DNA from: Toxorhynchites rutilus septentrionalis | Taxonomy: Eukaryota; Arthropoda; Insecta; Diptera; Culicidae | Length of the DNA stretch: 64,000 nucleotides | Reading direction: 5' to 3' | Assembly: GCF_029784135.1 (NCBI RefSeq) | Contig: NC_073746.1 | Span: forward strand, 250,551,494-250,615,493 | Shown: piece by piece, positions 12,160 to 24,635 of the stretch | How the letters are laid out: each line of letters opens with the position of its first letter | Position numbering within the stretch: position 1 is the stretch's first letter | Program-made: the position numbers and the translations under genes | Notes under the pieces: generated by a model | Told to the model about the DNA's origin: nothing | Databases searched by the model: none | What the model saw: the letters and a program-made list of their open reading frames with translations, nothing else

Positions 12160-12790
12160 CGAGTCGACCCTCTCCAAATTTCCATACCTTGTACGTAGGT
12201 CAGCTGCCCGAAATTAAAACTTTTGTTATGATATGACAAATTTTAATTGCGACTATTTTTTCATAAGGTCGTATCCACAATCATTGAACATTTTCAAAAA
12301 ATCGTTATTCAAAATACAGCTGTCTGGTCAAAACACAGAGTTCGACAAAGATGTTAGAGTTGTTTTGAGATATAAAAGTTTTTAGTAATAAGGTTTTTTC
12401 AATATTGTTTTTGTTTCAGGAAAGCTAATGCTAAAAGCTATTTTTCTATTATGTTTGACATTCATACATTCATAGCAAATTCTTTTTTTGAGATTCCTAT
12501 ACCTAGGATTTGAAAATGATTGTTGAAAAAAATGGTCGACTATATATAATCGAGTCCGACCTGTAGAGCAATTATACACCTAATCAGCCGAAATTTTGAC
12601 GCAATCCTCTTCGATTTTATTGATCATGGTACACACGATTAATGCTATCCAAAATCACAATTTTCATTATTATATGACCAATTTTAGTTACGACTGATTT
12701 TTAAAAAGGACGTATTCAACATCATTGAATTTCCTCACAGAAAATCATAACTAAAATGCAGATGTCTGATTAAAATTACTCAAATATTCA
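12160..12790. repeat. Degenerate repeat family with a related copy at 58.2 kb
   Basis: Two related halves (about 12200-12330 and 12595-12775) both contain TATGACNAATTTTA, a TCATAAGG/TAAAAAGG-CGTATNC element and AAAATNCAGNTGTCTG. A third relative lies at 58.21-58.4 kb (TCATAAGGGCGTATCC). Class unknown. Confidence 0.5.
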
Positions 12791-13239
12791 ACTTAACATA
12801 CTGCATACCGCTCACGAGTTTTCTCGTGTTTCGCGTTCGGTTCGTTACGGATGAATCACGAAATAACCCGTTTTTTCTACACTTGAAGGTTAAATCCTTG
12901 GTTTGCCAAGAATCTAACAAGGTCTACGGATGGCTCGCCTTCGTCTCATCCACATCGAAGGAAACGATCTCATTTGTGGAATCCGAACAAATGAAGCGTT
13001 CAAGTTCGCTCCAAAACATGCGGTCCCTAATATGTTGATATTACAAACTTTTATATCTCAAAACACTGGTCGAAATTATTTGTACAACTAAGATTCTAGA
13101 CATTAAGACTAAGATTCCGACATCGTATAGAAATTTCAGTAACATTATTTCCACTATAAAAAAAAAGTTTTATATCTCGAGAACGGTTAGTCCTAGGATT
13201 AAATGTTATATGAAGTTCTTCATGTTGAATCGCATGTAG

Positions 13240-13840
13240 ATTTCTCGCGTAACTTTTGAGAAGGTTCTATGTAACAAATGTAACAAACATATCGACTTAA
13301 TGGATGCACGCTATTAGTTTTCAATCATTGAATGCATTACAAAAACAATCGTTCACGTACCTATCTTCTTCATCTTTTTATCGCCGATACAAAAAATATC
13401 CAATGTACAGATTCGGATTTTAAGCACTCGGCTGTTACTTCGAACGCCACTTTCCCCCGACGCAATTTCAGTGCAATTCAACGGGTGATAACAATAATAA
13501 ACTGTCTTTAAAACCAAATGCTGATATTTGGAATGTTGTTTAGTAGTTAGTTTCAAATTCTCATCGTGCGACGTAATATGTCCAATGTGCAAACGTGGCA
13601 GGCAAAACGTCCAATGTAACATTTTTCGTTCCGAGGCTTGAAAATTAAGCTCAAATCACGGAACAACAGTTGCGATTGGTTTTTCAGAGTTATTCTTGAC
13701 TGCTAGTGGTGAAAGTAGTGATAAAGATCGATACCTTTCAAGACAATTCGCGGAATAATGTTCGGGTCTCCAACTTCGTTTTTCTCGAGTTGACGAAAAT
13801 GTTACATTGCACCTTTTCAAAAGTTACGCAAGATTTCTTT
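13240..13840. mobile_element. MITE family 2, copy A (internally deleted)
   Basis: The inverted ends are CTCGCGTAACTTTTGAGAAG on the left and CTTTTCAAAAGTTACGC on the right. It is about 600 bp and closely matches 23940-24635. Relative to that copy it lacks about 90 bp near 13460. Open frames on the minus strand are not recognisable as transposase. Confidence 0.7.
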
Positions 13841-13862
13841 TTTTATATTACTTTTCTTAAAT

Positions 13863-15622
13863 CAGGGTGTCGACTCAAAATCCGAAAATAAATTCCCTGA
13901 TCTTCCCTGATTTTCCAGTAATTTTTCAGAAAAATTCCAGGTGTAGACTAGTAATTAATTTCTCTAAATGTATTTTAGCTGTAGCTCCTAAAATATTTAA
14001 TTTTTTAAATTTAAGAACGTCTGTCGATATTTTCCAATAAATGAATTGTTTGTGATTTTTAATTGAGTTTAACGACGACTGATAAGTGTCGTCGAAGCTT
14101 TTTGAAATGGATATACTAATACAGTTCAAAGTTATTTTGAAGGAATCTCAAATACTAGTACAGAATGAGACATTCTCATTTTGATTCGGATCAATTTCAT
14201 TAAACTGTTACGATTTTAACGAAATGCTTTATCTCGCAATCTTTCGGTCCCCTTCTGTACGTTTTGAAAAATTTTCTCCGTTTTACCTCCAGAGATTCCA
14301 CTTCTGTTTCCCGTAGCCGTTTTATTAACTTTGATTCATATGACGATGAAAGAGCTCAACATCTTTATTGATGCTATCCTTCCAAGATGAAGTATAGCAT
14401 CATAAACTTGTCACATAGCACAACCGTTTTTTCCCACATATTTTCATAAAAACATTCGTTAATGGAAAAGCCCTCTCAACGTTGAGGTTTCTAACAAGAG
14501 ACAGAAGACCATTTAGGATAAAAACTTCCGTAACCATCGACCAAGATCCGTCAAATATCAAAAAAGCCAATAGTCAAAAGCTTCTCGAATCGTTTTCCCT
14601 CCATTTTTATCGGAATCAATGATGGAAAGGTCAAGGATACACCAACGCAGTGCTTCGCATCTCAGACGAAATTTCAAGATTTGTCAGTCGTAAAATTTTG
14701 GCGAGTTTTTTTTAATCCTTTGATGAACCGAGTAACATATGCAATCCGAAGCTGCCCAAATTGAAGAGCTTTTTTTCTTCATTTTGAAAAATCAGTTGCA
14801 GCTCTCGTAATATGACCAATTCGCATTTATACCGTCCATCGACACAAAAAGAAGTTTGTTCAAATATATAATTTCCATGCCTTCTTCAAAAGCTGCAAGT
14901 TCATTCCTGATACTAGAGAATGTCCCAAGAACATTGACGTCATGTAACGTTGGTGAATCGCCAACCTCTTCTTCATCCCAAAATCTGACACTCAGACCGA
15001 TTTGTAGCCTCTTTGTAGTCTTGTTCAAAGACTCGCCGAAACCAACGACAAGCTTACAAAGTTTCATCGAACCAAAAATCATCATAATGCTCATTTTAAC
15101 ACGCCCTAGTTAGACCTTCTCAGCTTCCTGGTTGTCATGAAACATTCTTCTCAATACAACCATGTATTTTTCAGCAGTGTGGAGTGATTTGTGCTACATA
15201 ACTGTTTCCAGGCACCACAAAAGCTCAGCTTTCGTAGTATGATTTTCAAGCATTAATTTATCGATAGTTTTCGAAGAAGAAAAGGAAGGGAATTGGTTGA
15301 AGCTGAACGGCAGATACTGATGCCAAAAATGCCAGAAAAACATAGCGAATGTAAAAGCCGTCTACTTTCGCGCTGTTCACCCTTCGGAATGACTACAGAC
15401 ATACAGACAAAAGCAAACTGAAAAACCTACAGAGAGCCAAACTAGTCAAATACAACTTCTTTGGTATCATTAACTTTCTAATTACTGCAATAATCAAAAT
15501 TCTAATTGACGGAATTTCATTTTTTCCAGATTGGTGACGAACTTCCCTGATATTCCCTGACATTGTTTGAATTCCCTGATATTCCCTGTTTTTCAAGAAT
15601 TTTCAAGGTAGTCGACACCCTG
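13863..15622 (-). mobile_element. hAT-like element, 1.76 kb, degenerate
   Basis: The ends are CAGGGTGTCGACT on the left and AGTCGACACCCTG on the right, perfect inverted repeats. The subterminal regions are full of TTCCCTGAT motifs, a pattern familiar from insect hAT-type elements. A minus-strand open frame (15094-14792) ends FVSMDGINANWSYYE, which resembles the DGPNVNWK block of some hAT transposases. The flanks share TAAAT (13858-13862 and 15623-15627), shorter than the 8-bp duplication usual for hAT, so the superfamily is tentative. No intact transposase remains. Confidence 0.65.
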
Positions 15623-16346
15623 TAAATGGTTAGGATTTGCCAAAGTATTGAAATTTCGCAAATTTTCAAAAAATCATATCTCCATAATCATATTTTGGTG
15701 ATTTAGGCACGACATTACTGTTCATTCATTCGATATAACTCCTTCTGCTTTACTATGTTAATTGTATTTTTGAGTTATTTTTTATTAGTTTTGAGGCTTA
15801 GATATGGAATTCCCAAGAGGCAAAAATCAACATTTTCGACACCTGAAGAAGGTCTAAAGTAGGAGTGGGCGATTTTTAGAAAAAGTTCGAACTTTTAAAT
15901 AGCGCAGGGATCGATTCACTGATTAAACCGGTACCAACGAACCGATCTTTGGAAAATCGAATGACATTTTTCTAATTTATTTTCTTGTTCTATGTAAGTA
16001 TCGTATTTCCTTTAAACATTTAATAACCATTTTTACATCTCTTTCCGAACATCTCTGTTCAAACATCAAAGGCATGATTCTCAAAATGAAGGTCACAGAA
16101 AAAAATGTATTTTTCAGGGAATTTATCTTGAACCGTCATGGAATTATTTAATAGTATAAATTGAATGTCTAATAATAATTAAAAATTACTTTTAGAAATT
16201 CAACAACTGACATTCATCCAGAACTCCGCCGACAATAATACCGTTGCATCCAATTGTATCATATGTGTTGAACGCTGGACCTGATGTCACCATCCCATTT
16301 AGTCACAATTTTCACTATCAGCCTAGTGAATGCGATGGTGTAAATA

Positions 16347-17517
16347 TCGGGTTTTTCAATTAGAGTTTCTAGCGCTCTTATTGAAAACCCCGATATTTAC
16401 AGTTTTTTTGTAAATAAAACAAACAGTTTTTAGATATCAATGAAATTCTTTATTCATGTGAAAGTACATTTGATGCCATTATGTATGGAACTCGATTTCT
16501 TTTGCATGGCTACCACGGGCAAGCATAAATCGGCCGATAATGCTGCAATTTCACGTTCGATATTCGTAGCCCCACAGGAAATAGTCTAATGGCATTAAAT
16601 CGCACGACCGAGGCGGCCAGTTGACTGTATACGAGATGAGATAATTTTTGGTTTTCAAAAAATCGATTGTTAAATTCGCTCTGTGGCATGTGGCGCCGTC
16701 CTGTTGAAGCCACATATTTTCCAAGTCCATATCATCCAATTCGAATCCAAAAATATTCAGTTATCATTGAGCGGTAGCGATTCCCATTCACAGTAACGTG
16801 TCGGCCCAATGATGCAGCCGAACCATAAACCGCACCAAACCGTATATTTTTCAGGATGCAATTGTGACTCATGGAGTACGTGTGGATTGCTGCCTGACCA
16901 ATAACGCAATAACGCAGAAATGAGCCTCACCGCTGAAAATGATTTTTCGACGAAAATCCGGATCATTTTCAGGTTGTTGCTCTGCCCAATTCACGAACAT
17001 ACGACACCTCTGGAGGTCAAGCGGCTTCAGTTCCTGCCTCAAATTGATCTTTTAAGGATATAGGCTAAGATCTTTTCGCAAAATTCGCCACAGCGACGTC
17101 ACAGAGATGCCCAGCGCTTGAGAACGACGTGTGAGAGACTGATTTGAGTCTTTCTCAATTGACGTGCTAGCGGCAGCAATATTCTGAACACTATGGGTAC
17201 TTCTTTGTCTCACTGGCACGGAAACATTTTGTACTGTGCCTGTGGATTCAAATTTTTCCACTAGACGCTCAATTGTTGATCTGGCAGGACCATTATGACG
17301 ACCATAAATTGGACGAAGCGCTCTTAAAGTTGAGGTCATTGACTCCGAATTTCAGTAGTAAAATTTAATAATCTGGACTCGTTGCTGGATCGTATATCTT
17401 TCCATTATGAAATGGCAAATCTTAGTGAAGAGAAATGTCAAGAGAGCGGGATAAAATATTTCGTCATTTGCTGTTTCTATCGGTCTACTTTCGTAGCGTC
17501 CCTATTGAAATACCCGT
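16347..17517 (-). pseudogene. mariner-superfamily element (rosa/DD41D-like), defective
   Basis: The element is flanked by TA (16345-16346 and 17518-17519) and has inverted ends CGGGTTTTTCAATTAG / CGGGTATTTCAATAGGG. The minus strand encodes transposase pieces in different frames: a helix-turn-helix region with RSTIERLVEKFESTGTV and TSLWRILRKDL (17339-17052), a middle with VWCGLWFGCIIGP (16966-16757), and WLQQDGATCHRANLTI with VNWPPRSCDLMPLDYFLWGY (16739-16551). The last block is typical of the DD41D group. Here the D-to-D gap is 37 residues, which I read as small deletions. Frameshifts make it inactive. Confidence 0.8.
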
Positions 17518-17524
17518 TATATAC

Positions 17525-19417
17525 AACCATTCCATGCCAAACCGATATAGTGGTTCTCAGATTTTCGTGAAAGTTGTAATTTTGTTCTTTATTGCAAAAC
17601 ATTAAACCCGCATTTTTTTTTGTTTTTTTACTAGGGTGACCATTTTCATATTAGGGTGGTCCAGAAATCAACTATTGCCCCTTTTTTCCAAAATTTTCTT
17701 TTTTAAAAAATCATAGCTTTTGAACTACTACACCGAATTCAATTATCGATATATCAAGTTGAGGGCAATGAACCAACCATCTCCAAAAAATACAAACTCG
17801 AAAAAGTTGGATTTTGTTTTCATAATTATTGATTGTATTTGTTTTTCAAGTTTCCAAGAACTCTATATTTTTAAAATTTTTTCTTAAAAGCTGAGGATTT
17901 TTTACATAACATATCCAAAAATCAGAGAGATGTTTTATTTAGTTTTGAAGTTATTATATTTCCAAGTTAACCGATGGTCTAAAAAATAAAATTTCCCCCT
18001 TTTCCAAAAATGCCTTTATTCAAAAATACATAACTTTTGAACTGCTAGACCGATTCAGATGACTGACATACCAAATAGAAGCCAATTGTTTTTCTAAAAA
18101 ATATAACACTAGCAAAAAAATATATTTCTCATGCTCCTATTTTATGTTCATTAAGCTATTGCAACCAAAACATCTAAACTTTCAAAAATCATAACTCAAA
18201 AACGAAAAAAAAAACCTATCTAATTTTGTATATGTTATGTAAAAAACCTCAGCTTTCAAGAAAAATATGAAAATATAGTACCCTTGGTCTCGTAACCATG
18301 TAAACTATAAAAAAAAATTTCATAGTCTCGGGACCAAAGGCGCTATAGTTTTTTATATTTTTTCTGGAAAGCTGAGGATTTTTCACACAACTCTCAACTT
18401 TTTGAGTTATGATTTTTCAAAGTGAGCCGATGGTCCAAAAAATCTTTTTTTTCCACTACAAAAAATCATAACTTTTGATCTACTGGACCGATTCAGATGG
18501 TCGACAGATCAAATTAAAGCCAATGAGCTAGTCTTGTTTGAAAAAATACTACACTCCGAATGAAAATGGATTTTGTTTTCGTAATTATTGATTATATTTG
18601 TTTTTTATAGCTTATATCGTTTCGGGACCAAGGGCCCCATATTTTTTAAATATTTTTTCCTAAAAGCTGAGGTGAGGTTTTTCACATAATATATCCGAAT
18701 ACCAGAGAGGTGTTATTTTTCGTTTTTAAGTTATGATTCTTTAAAGTTAACATGTTTTCAGTTTTCGTTCAACATTTCTACGCGACAAGACTGGATGTAT
18801 ATGATTATAATCCAATTAATTGGCAAATGTGTTATTTTTTTCACATTTTATTTAATTTGATATGTCGATCATCTGAATCAGTCCAGTAGCTCAAAAGTAA
18901 TAAATTTTTGAAAAAAGTCATTTTTGGGAAAAAAGGGGAAAATGATTTTTTAGACCATCGGATAACTTTGAAAAATCATAGCACAAAAACTAAAAAAAAC
19001 GCCTCCCTGGTTTCCAGATATGTTATGTGAAAAATCAGCTTTCCAGAAAAAATATATAAAAAACTATAGCGCCTTTGGTCCCGAGACTATGAAAACAATA
19101 AAGAACGAATACAATCAATAATAACGAGAGCAGAATTAAAATTTACCGCAGGTATAGTGAAAAAAACCAGGTGATTGGCTTGATATTTGATATGTCGATC
19201 ATTTGAATCGGTCTAGTAGTTCAACAGTTATGAATTTTTGAAAAAAGCCATTTTTGGCAAAAATGCGAAAAAATTGTTTTTTGGACCACCCTAAAATGGA
19301 AATGGTCACCCTAACAAAAAATAAAAAAATACAGGTCTCATAATTTGCGATAAAGAACAAAACTATCACTTTTGACGAAAATCTGAGAACCACTATATCG
19401 GTTTGGCATGGAATGGC
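17525..19417. repeat. Large foldback made of inverted satellite-like units
   Basis: The ends AACCATTCCATGCC and GGCATGGAATGGCT start inverted arms of about 150 bp, each with GATATAGTGGTTCTCAGATTTTCGT and AGGGTGACCATTTTC-type strings. Inside, a unit marked by CCGATTCAGATG lies in plus orientation at about 17735, 18050 and 18490 and in minus orientation at about 18870 and 19200, so the array mirrors around about 18.68 kb. There is no coding capacity. Confidence 0.75.
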
Positions 19418-19499
19418 TGAATTATGAAAACAAAATCCAATTTTTCTGCAGGTGTGATATTTTTGCGAAGAAGACTAGATCATTGTCTTTAATTTCATA

Positions 19500-19738
19500 T
19501 GTCGATCATCGAAATCGTTGTAGTAATTCGAAATGATTTTTCTAAAAAAAGTCATTTTTGGAAAAAAGAGGAAAAAGGAGATTTTTCGGGCCACCCTAAA
19601 ATAGAAATGGTCACCCTAATGAAAAAAATTAAAAATACGGGTCCAATGTTTTGCGATAAAGAACAGAATTACCACTTTTTAGGAAAATGTGATAACCACT
19701 ATAGCGGTTTGTCATGGAATGGCTTTATAAATATACGA
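19500..19738. repeat. Partial copy of the foldback arm
   Basis: A further minus-oriented unit ends GGTTTGTCATGGAATGGCT, with GCCACCCTAAAATAGAAATGG, as in 19.28-19.42 kb. Confidence 0.65.
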
Positions 19739-19739
19739 T

Positions 19740-21300
19740 ATATGGAAAAATAATAAAATCAAAAGCATAAAAATTAAATTTTGTTGCTATATTTATTATT
19801 CATTTTGTTTCGAATGATTTTACTACACTACATACTTCAATTCAACCGACTTCTTACATATCTCTGGAAACTCAGAAAAAATGAGTGGTTCTGCAGTTGT
19901 GAAACGCAGTGTAGTTTAACCGCAAGTTAAATGTGGACGTCTTCGACTAGGTATCTTATCCAAATATACATTCGCAGAGCATGTGTATCCTGCTATGGAG
20001 AACAGTTCAAATAATTTTCACTACACTTGTGCGAAAAATAAGTCGGAATGAATCATCAAGTTAAGGAGGATCGATTTTCGCGTAAGTATAGTGATAAATT
20101 GTTGTTCCACGCTTGTTTCTTTGATTACCTTCTAGTGTACCGAGGTCAAATTTGGGCCCCACAAGAAGCTAGACCGAATCGCTCTGGGCTACTAACGTGT
20201 TACTTAAACTTTGACTTAGGAAACCATGGAATGGACGTGGAATAAGGTAGAAAAGTGGACTGTTTTTGATGGTACCACGATTTTAACAACATGATTTTTG
20301 AGAATGTTGACAGAATTAAATGGGCACGGTAAATTGAAACATCTTCGACCAATTCTAATCGAAATTAACATAAAAATCAAGCATAAGAATCTGCACTGGA
20401 ATCCTAAATATAAAATTCTGATGGATACCTAAATCCCAATACACCGAGTTAGAGAAATAAGAATCCATTTATTGGTTTTGGATTGAACAATACATACAAG
20501 AATATATTATACGACTAAAGAATATTTGGAAGCAATGTAAAAAGAGTTAGATAAGACAAAATGTTTATCATTCAAGTAAATGAATGAATCGATAATAGAT
20601 CAAAGCAATGAACCCATTTTTGCAGCAAGACCTCATAAATGACCCATACAGCACCATACAACCAAATCGAGAACATCGATTATCTTTAAAATGGCATTGT
20701 TATGCCGGGAGCCAAAAGCAGCATAATTCGAAGAACATACCGTCTATTTACTCACTTTATCTTCTAGACACTCCTGGGGCAGACAAAAATACACAAAAGC
20801 CATAAGACTCGACTCATGATGGCTCATATTGCGTGCTCCTTTCTCACTCTTGTTTGCTCATTTACTATGCGCCAGAGTGCAACATGAGCGCATAAACATA
20901 ATCCTATCGCACAAATCTCATATTAGTCACAACGAGAACAACAAACATGGCGTGCCGTGTGGACCCAACAGTGTGTGACGACGAGCACGACCAGGTAACG
21001 AAAGTGATTGATGCTTTAACGTGCCCCGGAGTCATACACAAGCAAGTCGCGCTGGAGTTGGAGTTACACTTTTTGCCCCTCTTCCCGACATATCTATGAT
21101 GATGGAACAACGAACCGGAGTGCGATGAATTCATCATAGAAGTAGTGATAGGAAAACCTTATGAACTCTGTCGCACTCACACACGGACAGACTGGTTCAA
21201 GTCCCATGTAAATAAAAACGGAACGAGAAGACTGGCAGCAGTGATGCCAAATGGCGAGCTCTTGTATGTGGACCAAATTTGCAAGGAACAATCATAAATC
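19740..21300. other. Atx2 intron, nothing recognised
   Basis: There are no identified repeats or coding exons. A CpG-richer block at 20.9-21.28 kb is open on the minus strand but has no recognised domain. Confidence 0.35.
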
Positions 21301-21305
21301 AAAAG

Positions 21306-21630
21306 CTAGTGTTAGATTAGTCTGAATTGAGTTCTACTGTTTAGTGTCTTGCGACCGAAACAGTAGCTCGCAGATTGTACTAAAAATGCTAGCAATTCGC
21401 TTTCTCAATAGGCTTGTTGTCCAATGGCGCTGGAGCTCTCTTGCTGAAACGAACTTTCAAAGGACCAAACAAGCGAAATGTGTCCATACAACGGACACTT
21501 TTTCTGGTAACGATACCCTCCTGTTGAGAAGGTGCCTTGCTGAGGCATTTTCACATGCTTTTCCTCAGACCTTCCCGAAGCAGTGGCCTGAGTAACTGGG
21601 TACTCGTGTGGGTGCTCCAAGTGCGAGATT
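21306..21630 (+). repeat. Dispersed repeat family 1, copy B
   Basis: This is the second copy of the repeat at 814-1150, in the same orientation, about 280 bp from the Atx2 first exon. Similarity ends near CTCCAAGTGCGAG and ACACTAGCTT. It has no recognised coding function. Confidence 0.7.
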
Positions 21631-21912
21631 AACACTAGCTTGAATAATTCATGATTGTCCTCACTGATGGTACGCATTCGAGCTGACTTCCATTTGAAAC
21701 AAAATCGCTCTATCGATACTAAGAGTATCCAGTAAATTTAATCAAAACACAAATAAATAAATCGGCAGCACTTTCATGGCGAAATAGCAGCACCGCTATA
21801 TCAATGACATTGTCGTTATATATAGTGTAATAATTCAGCAAACCATTAGGCCAATTTCATTAGCAACAACTGTGCAGAAATTCATACACTTTAGAGTAAA
21901 TCGATCACTCAC

Positions 21913-21950
21913 CTGGCCGGACCGGGGCGGGCTTTGTTCCGCTTGTTCAT
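21913..21950 (-). CDS. Atx2: Atx2 first coding exon (12 codons)
   Basis: This short exon starts with ATG at 21950-21948 and encodes M-N-K-R-N-K-A-R-P-G-P-A plus the first two bases of an Arg codon, ending at a GTGAGT donor. The exon at 2084 begins with the one base needed, giving ...GPARTQRQRSIVADG across the junction. In-frame sequence upstream of the ATG runs open to a TAA at 22091-22089 with no other ATG, so this start is the natural one. A short basic N-terminus is, as far as I recall, usual for insect ataxin-2. It is too short to recognise alone; the call rests on phase, donor quality, direction and the match to exon 2. The resulting intron is 19,828 nt. Confidence 0.75.
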
Positions 21951-22950
21951 GTCGTTGTCTTCCGCGGCAGACGAGGAGTGGCCCAAAGAGGAGCCTTCCC
22001 TATGGTTTCGCGTTGGGACCGGAATTTTGGCTGACGATCTAGCAATCTGGCCACCGATGTATGAGGCGCACTCAATGTGTGGGTACTTTTAAATCCTTCT
22101 GTCCGGTGTGCACGAATTTGCGAAGAAACCCCCCAAAACTGTTACCTCTCCGTGGTTCTTGCTCGATCCGCTAATCGACTTGATTTCTTACGTTAAACGT
22201 TAAACGTTCTCAGAGGCAGACTGTTGCTTGACTGCTTGCCTTTATGTAACCCGCCGTATGTGTGTGTCTTTCTCTTGTCAGTGATGAACACCGTGGATAT
22301 AGCAAATTGCTGGCAGTCGCGCCAAGTATTACTTCACAATCCTTACGTTGTTTTCCTTCTATTTCGCTCTCATCAGTACTTCATTTGCAAACATTTGCTT
22401 CCTTCGCAGGTAGATCACGAAATCGGATCCAGCCTAGTTTCGCGTTTCTACCCTGAAAACGTGTTGTTCTGGCTCCACTCCGCAATTTGTTTTCCTCCGT
22501 AGGACACAAAAAATATGTATGCAATCTGTCGAGAAAAACCAAAACACGTTCCCTTGAAATCTCGTTTTGGCAGAGAGTGCGCTTCTTGTTCTCTTTTTGT
22601 TTTCACTTGAGCAGTGGAGTTCCCTTTTTTCACTTCTTCTTGCGTGGCTGTGAACTTCTTCTTTCACAATTTTGACGGCGCGCTTCAAAAAAGCCAATTT
22701 CTACTTTTGCTTCCGCGAGAAAATCTTCGCTTACACACGTTTTCCCAGTGCAATACCGATGCTGGTCACTTTTAACGCCTCTATCCTTCCAGGCGAGCAC
22801 TTGCGATTTAAACTAAGAACGACTGAAAAATGATAATCTTCGACAATAAGTAGCGAGCAGGAGAAAATACCTTTGCCACTCGCAGTTTCACTTGCTAATG
22901 ACGACGGTCGATCGGGTAAGCTAGTGTGTGTGAGATTTTTGTCTTTAAAT
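21951..22950 (-). promoter_or_regulatory. Atx2: Probable Atx2 5' UTR and promoter region
   Basis: The kilobase upstream of the Atx2 start is richer in GC and CpG than its surroundings and does not match the repeats seen elsewhere in the window. Open frames here on either strand are not recognisable proteins. No transcription start is proven; a TCAGTC initiator-like string on the minus strand near 22820-22830 is only a candidate. Confidence 0.4.
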
Positions 22951-23152
22951 CTCTTTCTGATTTACCTAGCTCAACGTAATTTTGCGTTTACCTGAGGTAT
23001 GCTATATTTTTGTACCTAAAAAAATTGATCCAAAGATAAAACATAGCAAACTAAAGTTTTTTCTTTGAATTTGCAACTTTTCACGTTTTTCAACAAATTA
23101 ACCTCACTTAGAAAACGAACTAAAAGTTGAAAGTATTAACGGATTTTGATTC
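22951..23152. other. Intergenic spacer upstream of Atx2
   Basis: AT-rich spacer; nothing recognised. Confidence 0.4.
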
Positions 23153-23160
23153 AGAGGAGT

Positions 23161-23421
23161 TAGAGACGTCGGTTAATCGTTCGATTAATTCAAATAATCG
23201 AATATCTGCAATTATAATCGAGTAATTTGGTATTGAATAATGAAAAATCAAAATATGAATACATCGAATAGTTATCACAGTAATCGCGATTAATGAAAAC
23301 AGGAACCATTTTCAAGGTTAATACATTTTTAGGTCAAGTTAGGCTATGGATTTTTTTTAGATTTAGAAATGATCCGACGATTAATCGATAAACGAATAAA
23401 CGAAAAATTTAGACATCTCTA
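23161..23421. mobile_element. hAT MITE with 8-bp target duplication
   Basis: The ends are TAGAGACGTC and GACATCTCTA, with one mismatch. Perfect 8-bp direct repeats AGAGGAGT flank it at 23153-23160 and 23422-23429, as expected for hAT. The 261-bp interior is AT-rich with many ATTAATCG motifs and is noncoding. Confidence 0.85.
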
Positions 23422-23939
23422 AGAGGAGTGCGCGTTTTTGCCGAACGACGAATGGGATTTTTGCTCTGATGAAGCTATTTGTAAGCTCGCTCTACAGCGG
23501 AACACCGTATGTTAAAAAATGCAAGTATTTAGACGATTAAGACGATAAGACGATCATATTCACAGCATTTCGTTTAAGGACCCATTCTTTCATCGAATAT
23601 GTAACTTTGTTAGGAAGAACAGAAATTTTTTTCGGCATTAAATCTGGAAAATAGAAATTACTAACTCAGACAGTTTTTTCTGTTTATCCAGAAACACTAA
23701 TGTATAGACCTTCAAAGCATACCAGTGTTATTCGCTATGTACGATGAGCTAGAATGACAGTTGAGTAGAAAAAGAGATCATCGCATACGTCAGCCTGATG
23801 ACACCAGTGCTGCCATCCTGATAAATAAAGAAATAAATTATTTGTTATTTTAAGAGACTGGCGGTTCTGATATTACTACACTGATAGAAATTATTAGTGA
23901 ATATAATGAATTTTTGGTAAATGCTACCAATCCATACAT

Positions 23940-24635
23940 TAGAAGAAATCTCGCTTAACTTTTGAAAAGGTCCTATGTAACAAAAGTAAACAAATCGAGT
24001 TAATGGATGCACGCTCTTAGTTTTCAATCATTGAATGCATTACAAAAACAATCGTTCATGTATCTATCTTCTTCATCTTTTTATCGCCGATACAAAAAAT
24101 ATCCAATGTGCAGATTCGGATTTTAAGCACTCGGCTGTTACTTCGGACGCCACTTTCCTCCGACGCTCGGAACGTCCGAAGTAACAAAACAGTCAAAACA
24201 ACACAAAGTCGTACTTCGGTCGTTTTGGGTTTTTGTTTCTTATAGGCGTTGTTAGCGATTTCAGTGCAATTCAACGAGTGATAACAACAATAATATGCCT
24301 TTAGAACGAAATGCTGATATTTGAATTGCTGTTTAGTAGTTAGTTTCAGATTCGCATTGTGCAACGTAATATGTCCAATGTGCAAACGCGGCAGTCAAAA
24401 CGTCCAATGTAACATTTTTCGTTCCTAGGCTTCAAATTTTAGCTCAAATCACTGAACAACAGTTACGATTGGTTTTTCAGAGTTATTCTTGACTGCTAGT
24501 GGTGAAAGTAGCGATAGAGATCGTTCCCTTTCAATACAATTCGCAGATTAATGTTCGGGTCTTCAACTTCGTTTTTCTCGAGTTGACGGAAATGTTACAT
24601 TGGACCTTTTCAAAAGTTACGCGAGAAATCTTTTG
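23940..24635. mobile_element. MITE family 2, copy B (longer form)
   Basis: The inverted ends are AAATCTCGCTTAACTTTTGA and AAAAGTTACGCGAGAAATC. Copy B has an extra segment at about 24167-24256 with TTACTTCGGACG and its inverse CGTCCGAAGTAA in or beside it. It has no known domain. Confidence 0.7.

Larger units (their letters stand above)
2085..21912 (-). other. Atx2: Atx2 intron 1 (about 19.8 kb)
   Basis: This is the span between the two Atx2 coding exons. It has GT...AG ends in the right phase. It contains most of the transposon remnants listed between 2.7 and 21.6 kb. No convincing host coding exon was found inside it. Confidence 0.75.

Noticed and set aside
14856..15113. 85-codon plus-strand frame
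   Set aside because: It is the shadow of the minus-strand hAT-like remnant.
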